Assembly: GCA_002346225.1 (NCBI GenBank)
Contig: DDYY01000046.1
Location: 1-8,722 of the forward strand
Source: Bacteroidetes bacterium UBA3022
GTDB taxonomy: Bacteria; Bacteroidota; Bacteroidia; Chitinophagales; BACL12
Length of the DNA: 8,722 nt
Reading direction: 5' to 3'
Shown: positions 5,171-8,722 of the stretch, in pieces
How the letters are laid out: each line of letters opens with the position of its first letter
Numbering within the stretch: the stretch's first letter is position 1
The notes under the pieces: model-generated
Databases searched by the model: none
What the model saw: only the letters and a program-made list of their open reading frames with translations
Told to the model about the DNA's origin: nothing
Program-made: the position numbers and the translations under genes

Positions 5171-6268
5171 TTATCTAACATTTCTGCGCCTGTTGCGCTC
5201 ATAATCTTCAAAAATGTATTCGCCCAGCCCTTTGAGACTGGTGTAAAAAGCCTTGCCCTGATTCACCTGGGTAAACTCTTCCACGAAGCGCTGCAGGTAG
5301 GGGTCGCGGGCAATCATGAAGGTGGTGATTTTGATACCCAGCTTGCGGCAATGCGCGGCGAGGTTCAGGGTCTTGTTGACGATAATCCGGTCGAGACCAA
5401 AGCTGTTCTTGTAATGCTTGCCATTGCGCATGATACAGGTGGGCTTGCCATCGGTAATCATAAAAATCTGCTTATTGGGATTCTTGCGCCTGCGCAGTAA
5501 ATCCATAGCCAGTTCCAGACCCGCAACGGTGTTGGTATGAAAAGGACCCACTTCCAGATAAGGGAGGTCTTTGATTTCAATGGGCCATGCATCGTTGCCG
5601 AAGGCGAGGATATCCAGTGTGTCCTTGGGAAAGCGGGTAGTGATCATTTCACTGAGGGCCATAGCCACTTTCTTGGCAGGTGTGATGCGGTCCTCTCCAT
5701 ATAATATCATAGAGTGCGACACATCTATCATCAGTGCCGTGGAAGTCTGTGCTTTGTATTCTTTTTCCACCACCACCAGATCGTCTTCCATCAATGTGAA
5801 GTCGCCGATACCGTGATTGATGTATGCGTTCTTAATGGAATCGCCGAAATCTATTTGGTCGGCGGTATCTCCGTATTGAAAACTCCGCCTGTCGGCACTG
5901 TTTTCATCTCCTGTTCCGGAAAATTTGGTGCGGTGATCGCCTTTCTGAGCTTTCTTCAGTTTGCCGAAAATCTGCTCGAGGGAAGACTGGCGAATGCTTT
6001 GTTCCATTTTGGCGGTAAGTACAAATCCACCCGGCCCCTGGGGCTCATCTTTTTGCAGATAGCCTTTGTCCTGTAAATCCTGGATAAAATCGCCCATACC
6101 ATATTCATCGGTGGTGATCTGGTACTGCCTGTCGAGCTGATTAAGCCAGTCGAGCGCTTCAGTAACATCACCATTGGTATATACCAGCAACTCCTGGAAT
6201 AATTCGAACAACGTATCAAATACAGATTTGTCGGGTGGTAAGTATTGTGAAAATCTAAATCCTGTCAT
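5171..6268 (-). CDS. VWA domain protein, partner of the MoxR/chelatase-type ATPase
   Basis: The protein has 365 residues from the chosen ATG (6268-6266), starting MTGFRFSQYLPP. An in-frame ATG at 6316 would add 16 residues (MEGWVRNLQG...) that look unlike family members I remember, whereas MTGFRFS matches them; GAAAGAAGGAAT precedes the chosen ATG. The N-terminal half is helical (LFELFQELLVYTNGDVTEAL and so on). A linker rich in Lys, Gly and Asp leads to a C-terminal von Willebrand factor A domain with a complete metal-ion-dependent adhesion site: DVSHS (D182, S184, S186), a threonine in HTNTVAG, and D273 in MITDGKPT. There is no signal peptide or membrane segment, so it should be cytoplasmic. 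In the Mg-chelatase/MoxR pattern the VWA protein bridges the ATPase ring and its target, and the ATPase gene follows 23 bp downstream. The gene is divergent from the M28 peptidase; I could not find a clean promoter for it. Confidence 0.9.
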   Translation of the reverse strand: MTGFRFSQYLPPDKSVFDTLFELFQELLVYTNGDVTEALDWLNQLDRQYQITTDEYGMGDFIQDLQDKGYLQKDEPQGPGGFVLTAKMEQSIRQSSLEQIFGKLKKAQKGDHRTKFSGTGDENSADRRSFQYGDTADQIDFGDSIKNAYINHGIGDFTLMEDDLVVVEKEYKAQTSTALMIDVSHSMILYGEDRITPAKKVAMALSEMITTRFPKDTLDILAFGNDAWPIEIKDLPYLEVGPFHTNTVAGLELAMDLLRRRKNPNKQIFMITDGKPTCIMRNGKHYKNSFGLDRIIVNKTLNLAAHCRKLGIKITTFMIARDPYLQRFVEEFTQVNQGKAFYTSLKGLGEYIFEDYERNRRRNVR

Positions 6269-6438
6269 ATTCCTTCTTTCATTAAGCCCCTGTAAATTTC
6301 GCACCCATCCTTCCATTGCCGAAGTGTAATATGGTGTCTCCTATTACATGTTCATTGTTGGTGAAACTGTTAAATGCTGCCCTAAGTTCAGCTAATTCTT
6401 AAAAAGTATTTGTTATTTCGGACGACCAAAGTGTAAAT

Positions 6439-7809
6439 ATGAAGCGAATAATACTCAGCAGCCTGCTTTTCCTGACAGTTAGCATTGCTCCGGCACAGTC
6501 CTACGATTCTTTGATGTTCCGCAGCATATACGATGAAGTTTTGATGAACGGTGAATGTTATGAATGGCTGCGCAGCTTGTGCAAGGACGTAGGACATCGC
6601 CTGAGTGGTTCACCCCAAGCCGACCTTGCCGTGCGTTGGGGTCAGGCTGTTATGGAAGAAGCCGGCTTTGATTCTGTGTGGCTGCAACCAGTTATGGTAC
6701 CAAAATGGGTTCGGGGACAGAAAGAATATGCTGAGATTATGGGTGTTGGTAAGGTGGATGTCCTGGCTTTGGGAGGTTCTATTGCCACTCCTACTGATGG
6801 TATATTGGCCGAAGTGGTCTATGTGAATGATTTCACTGAGCTGGAAAAACTGGGTCGTACGGCGATTCAGGGTAAAATCGTATTCTATAATGAGTTTTTC
6901 GATCCCCGTAATATCCGCACTTTCGAATCCTACGGTCAATGTGTAGAGTACAGGTGGAAAGGTGCGAGTGAAGCCGCGAAATACGGAGCTTTGGCAGTAT
7001 TGGTAAGAAGTGTCACTCCTGCCCTCGATGATTTCCCTCACACCGGCAGCATGCGCTACTTCGAAGATGCCCCCAAAATCCCCGCTGTAGCTATCAGTAC
7101 GGTAGATGCCGAATTATTGAAAGAAAGTATCGAAGCTGGCAATAAGATGTTTAAGCTTGTCATATTTTCACAAATACTCGAAGAAGTACCCTCTTTTAAT
7201 GTGATCGGCCAGTTGACCGGAACAGACTATCCGGAGGAGGTCATAGTAGTGGGCGGTCACCTGGACAGCTGGGATGTGGGAGAAGGAGCACATGACGACG
7301 GAGCAGGCTGTGTACAGAGCATGGAGGTATTGCGGAGCATTCGCGCTGCCGCCGGACAACCCAAAAGAACCATCCGTTGCGTGCTGTTTATGAATGAAGA
7401 AAATGGCAACCGGGGTGGTCATGCCTATGCCGACTGGGCTGCCATAAGCGGTGAGCGGCATATCATGGCATTTGAAAGCGATGCCGGGGGCTTTTCTCCC
7501 CGTGGATTCAGCATGGACGCGTCCGACGCTGCCGTTGCGCACTTTCAGCAATTGCGAAAATGGCTGCTTCCCTATGGAATTCACCATATCGAGAAGGGAT
7601 ATGGAGGCACCGATATCAACCCATTAAAGTCACAGGAGACTATACTTTTAGGACTAAATCCCGATTCCCAACGCTATATGGATTATCACCATACAGAGAA
7701 TGACACATTCGATAAGGTGAATAAAAGAGAGCTGGAGCTGGGCGCAGCCACGATGGCAAGTGTTATCTGGTGGGTTAGCGAATACGGAATTCCGGCTCAG
7801 ATAAGGTAA
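6439..7809 (+). CDS. M28 family zinc metallopeptidase (carboxypeptidase Q-like)
   Basis: This 456-residue exported protein has a signal peptide (1-19, cleavage likely after APA), an inserted protease-associated (PA) domain (about 115-245) and a catalytic M28 domain. The di-zinc site is complete: H274 (GGHLDSWD), bridging D286 (AHDDGAG), general base E320 and ligand E321 (NEENG), D348 (ESDAGG) and H418 (YHHTENDT). The spacings 12, 34, 27 and 70 residues equal those between the ligands I recall for human carboxypeptidase Q (H290, D302, E336/E337, D364, H434), so it belongs to that subgroup. These enzymes hydrolyse dipeptides or small peptides with unsubstituted ends. It should act in the periplasm or on the outer surface. 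With no T9SS domain, periplasmic location is more likely. The gene is divergent from the VWA gene; the outer-membrane protein follows after 106 bp on the same strand. No clear -7 box was found before it. Confidence 0.93.
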   Translation: MKRIILSSLLFLTVSIAPAQSYDSLMFRSIYDEVLMNGECYEWLRSLCKDVGHRLSGSPQADLAVRWGQAVMEEAGFDSVWLQPVMVPKWVRGQKEYAEIMGVGKVDVLALGGSIATPTDGILAEVVYVNDFTELEKLGRTAIQGKIVFYNEFFDPRNIRTFESYGQCVEYRWKGASEAAKYGALAVLVRSVTPALDDFPHTGSMRYFEDAPKIPAVAISTVDAELLKESIEAGNKMFKLVIFSQILEEVPSFNVIGQLTGTDYPEEVIVVGGHLDSWDVGEGAHDDGAGCVQSMEVLRSIRAAAGQPKRTIRCVLFMNEENGNRGGHAYADWAAISGERHIMAFESDAGGFSPRGFSMDASDAAVAHFQQLRKWLLPYGIHHIEKGYGGTDINPLKSQETILLGLNPDSQRYMDYHHTENDTFDKVNKRELELGAATMASVIWWVSEYGIPAQIR

Positions 7810-7827
7810 TTTTTACTTGTCACAACA

Positions 7828-7850
7828 CTTGCATTATTGCAAGCTATTTT
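7828..7850 (+). terminator. Weak hairpin after the M28 peptidase gene
   Basis: CTTGCA (7828-7833), a TTAT loop and TGCAAG (7838-7843) form a perfect 6-bp stem, followed by CTATTTT. The stem is short and the T-tract interrupted, so termination may be partial. It lies 18 bases after the stop codon and could separate the peptidase from the following gene. Confidence 0.35.
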
Positions 7851-7915
7851 CCTGCATTTAGCTTCTTTTTGGCAAAAAGATGTATTTTCTTTGGATGTAA
7901 CAAAATTGCATTACA

Positions 7916-8614
7916 ATGAAAAGAATCTTCAGCCTTATCGCAACCGTGGTGATCGCAGGATCACTGACTGCTCAGATTCAAGTTGAACCCCGCATCAGCT
8001 TAGTTGCTGCCATGGGCGACTACAATCTCAATTACGATAAAGCCTTCCTTTTTAGAGGTGCTGCCGCTGCCGCGACTGGATTCGGCATGGGTGCCGATGT
8101 AACACATCCTATTGGTCTGATTGAAAACATGGATGTTTTTGGCTCTATGGACATCTTCTACAATGGATTAGCAAAAGATCTGAAAGCCGATTTACAGGCT
8201 GATGCACCGGATGCAGCTATTAATTATAACAGTTATGTGAATATACCGCTGATGGCCGGTATCAAATACTACTATGTCATTCCGGATATCTACCTGAAAA
8301 CCTATGTAAAAGGTGGTATTGGGTTGAATACCCTTTTCATCAGCGATCTGGGTTTTGAGCAACCCGACCTCAGTCAAACTTTCAGCTTCAAGCCCTCTGT
8401 AGCCGGAGCAGCCACCTTTGGTTTGGGCGTGATACTGGCTGAAAAATATACGGTTGGCTTCGAGTTCATGCACCTGGGTAACCATACGCCCAAGGGTGAA
8501 ATGGAAGAAATTAAACAAGAGAGCCTGAAAGGTTTCGATATCTCCGATACCTTCCAGCCAGAAGAGTTACCGGTGAGAACGTTCCGTTTAACCGCCGGAT
8601 TTCTACTTTTTTAG
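7916..8614 (+). CDS. Outer-membrane beta-barrel protein, function unknown
   Basis: This 232-residue protein carries a signal peptide (1-19, cleavage after LTA before QIQVEP). The rest alternates short amphipathic strands rich in Gly, Tyr, Phe and Leu with turns: PRISLVAAMGDYNLNY, MDVFGSMDIFYNG, SYVNIPLMAGIKYYYV, IYLKTYVKGGIGLNT, AGAATFGLGVILAEKYTVGFEFMHLG and the last strand FRLTAGFLLF. It ends in phenylalanine, the usual recognition residue for outer-membrane assembly by the BAM complex. This fits a small porin-like or OmpA-like eight-stranded barrel of the kind annotated as outer-membrane beta-barrel protein in Bacteroidota. No ligand or enzyme motif is visible, so I assign no role. It is followed by a strong terminator. 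It may be transcribed alone or partly with the M28 gene; no clean promoter match was found in the 106-bp gap. Confidence 0.85.
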   Translation: MKRIFSLIATVVIAGSLTAQIQVEPRISLVAAMGDYNLNYDKAFLFRGAAAAATGFGMGADVTHPIGLIENMDVFGSMDIFYNGLAKDLKADLQADAPDAAINYNSYVNIPLMAGIKYYYVIPDIYLKTYVKGGIGLNTLFISDLGFEQPDLSQTFSFKPSVAGAATFGLGVILAEKYTVGFEFMHLGNHTPKGEMEEIKQESLKGFDISDTFQPEELPVRTFRLTAGFLLF

Positions 8615-8640
8615 TCACTCTGCGCATCTATAAAGTTATT

Positions 8641-8676
8641 AAAGACAGCCTGTGTGCATAACAGGCTGTCTTTTTT
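8641..8676 (+). terminator. Strong intrinsic terminator after the beta-barrel gene
   Basis: AAAGACAGCCTGT (8641-8653) and ACAGGCTGTCTTT (8661-8673) are perfect 13-base reverse complements around a 7-nt loop, and the T-run extends to 8676. It begins 26 bases after the stop codon. The A-start and T-end also allow some function on the other strand. Confidence 0.92.
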
Positions 8677-8719
8677 GTTTTTATTCGTTTCCTTTGACAA
8701 ATAAACCAAATCAAATACT

Positions 8720-8722
8720 ATG
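8720..8722 (+). other. Possible start codon of the next gene (window ends here)
   Basis: The window ends in ATG preceded by an A-rich leader (ACAAATAAACCAAATCAAATACT) of the kind seen before other genes here, 43 bp after the end of the strong terminator. No coding sequence is visible beyond it, so this is only a hint that another plus-strand gene begins at the edge. Confidence 0.3.

Noticed and set aside
6269..6316. Upstream ATG of the VWA gene (16 extra residues)
   Set aside because: The extension does not resemble the family N-terminus as I know it, whereas MTGFRFS does; kept only as an alternative start.
864..7809. A peptide-utilisation operon joining the S46 and M28 peptidases
   Set aside because: They are on opposite strands and separated by three unrelated genes and several promoter or terminator signals; only a loose functional theme remains.

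Overview
The window looks like ordinary chromosomal DNA from a member of the Bacteroidota, probably a Saprospiria-, Chitinophagia- or Cytophagia-like lineage. Four things support this: a type IX secretion (T9SS) C-terminal sorting domain, a family S46 dipeptidyl-peptidase, start codons preceded by A/T-rich leaders rather than strong Shine-Dalgarno sequences, and promoter-like boxes of the Bacteroidota form TAnnTTTG (-7) and TTTG (-33). No tRNA, rRNA, CRISPR array, transposase or phage gene was seen.

Layout. Minus strand, read right to left: a von Willebrand factor A (VWA) protein (6268-5171) and, 23 bp later, a MoxR / Mg-chelatase-type AAA+ ATPase (5147-3594), almost certainly one operon. Next come a very small protein made only of a signal peptide and a T9SS sorting domain (3501-3151, apparent TTG start), an S46 dipeptidyl-peptidase (3059-864), a repeat-filled gap of about 690 bp (173-863), and the first 57 codons of a class I fructose-bisphosphate aldolase running off the left edge (172-1). 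Plus strand: an M28 metallopeptidase of the carboxypeptidase Q type (6439-7809) and an exported outer-membrane beta-barrel protein (7916-8614). A strong terminator follows, and the last three bases are an ATG that may start the next gene.

How the genes fit together. The S46 enzyme should remove dipeptides from oligopeptides in the periplasm and the M28 enzyme should hydrolyse dipeptides or small peptides, so both suit peptide scavenging. They lie on opposite strands and are not co-transcribed. The AAA+/VWA pair resembles the chelatase/MoxR pattern, in which the ATPase works with a MIDAS-bearing partner on a third protein; the target is not visible here.

The least ordinary parts are the gap at 173-863, which packs several kinds of non-coding repeat (nine tandem heptamers, a 20-bp perfect palindrome, three copies of a GAYTGYARYGG motif and several hairpins), and the passenger-less T9SS protein with its inverted repeat overlapping the promoter. 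I see no convincing new multi-gene system.
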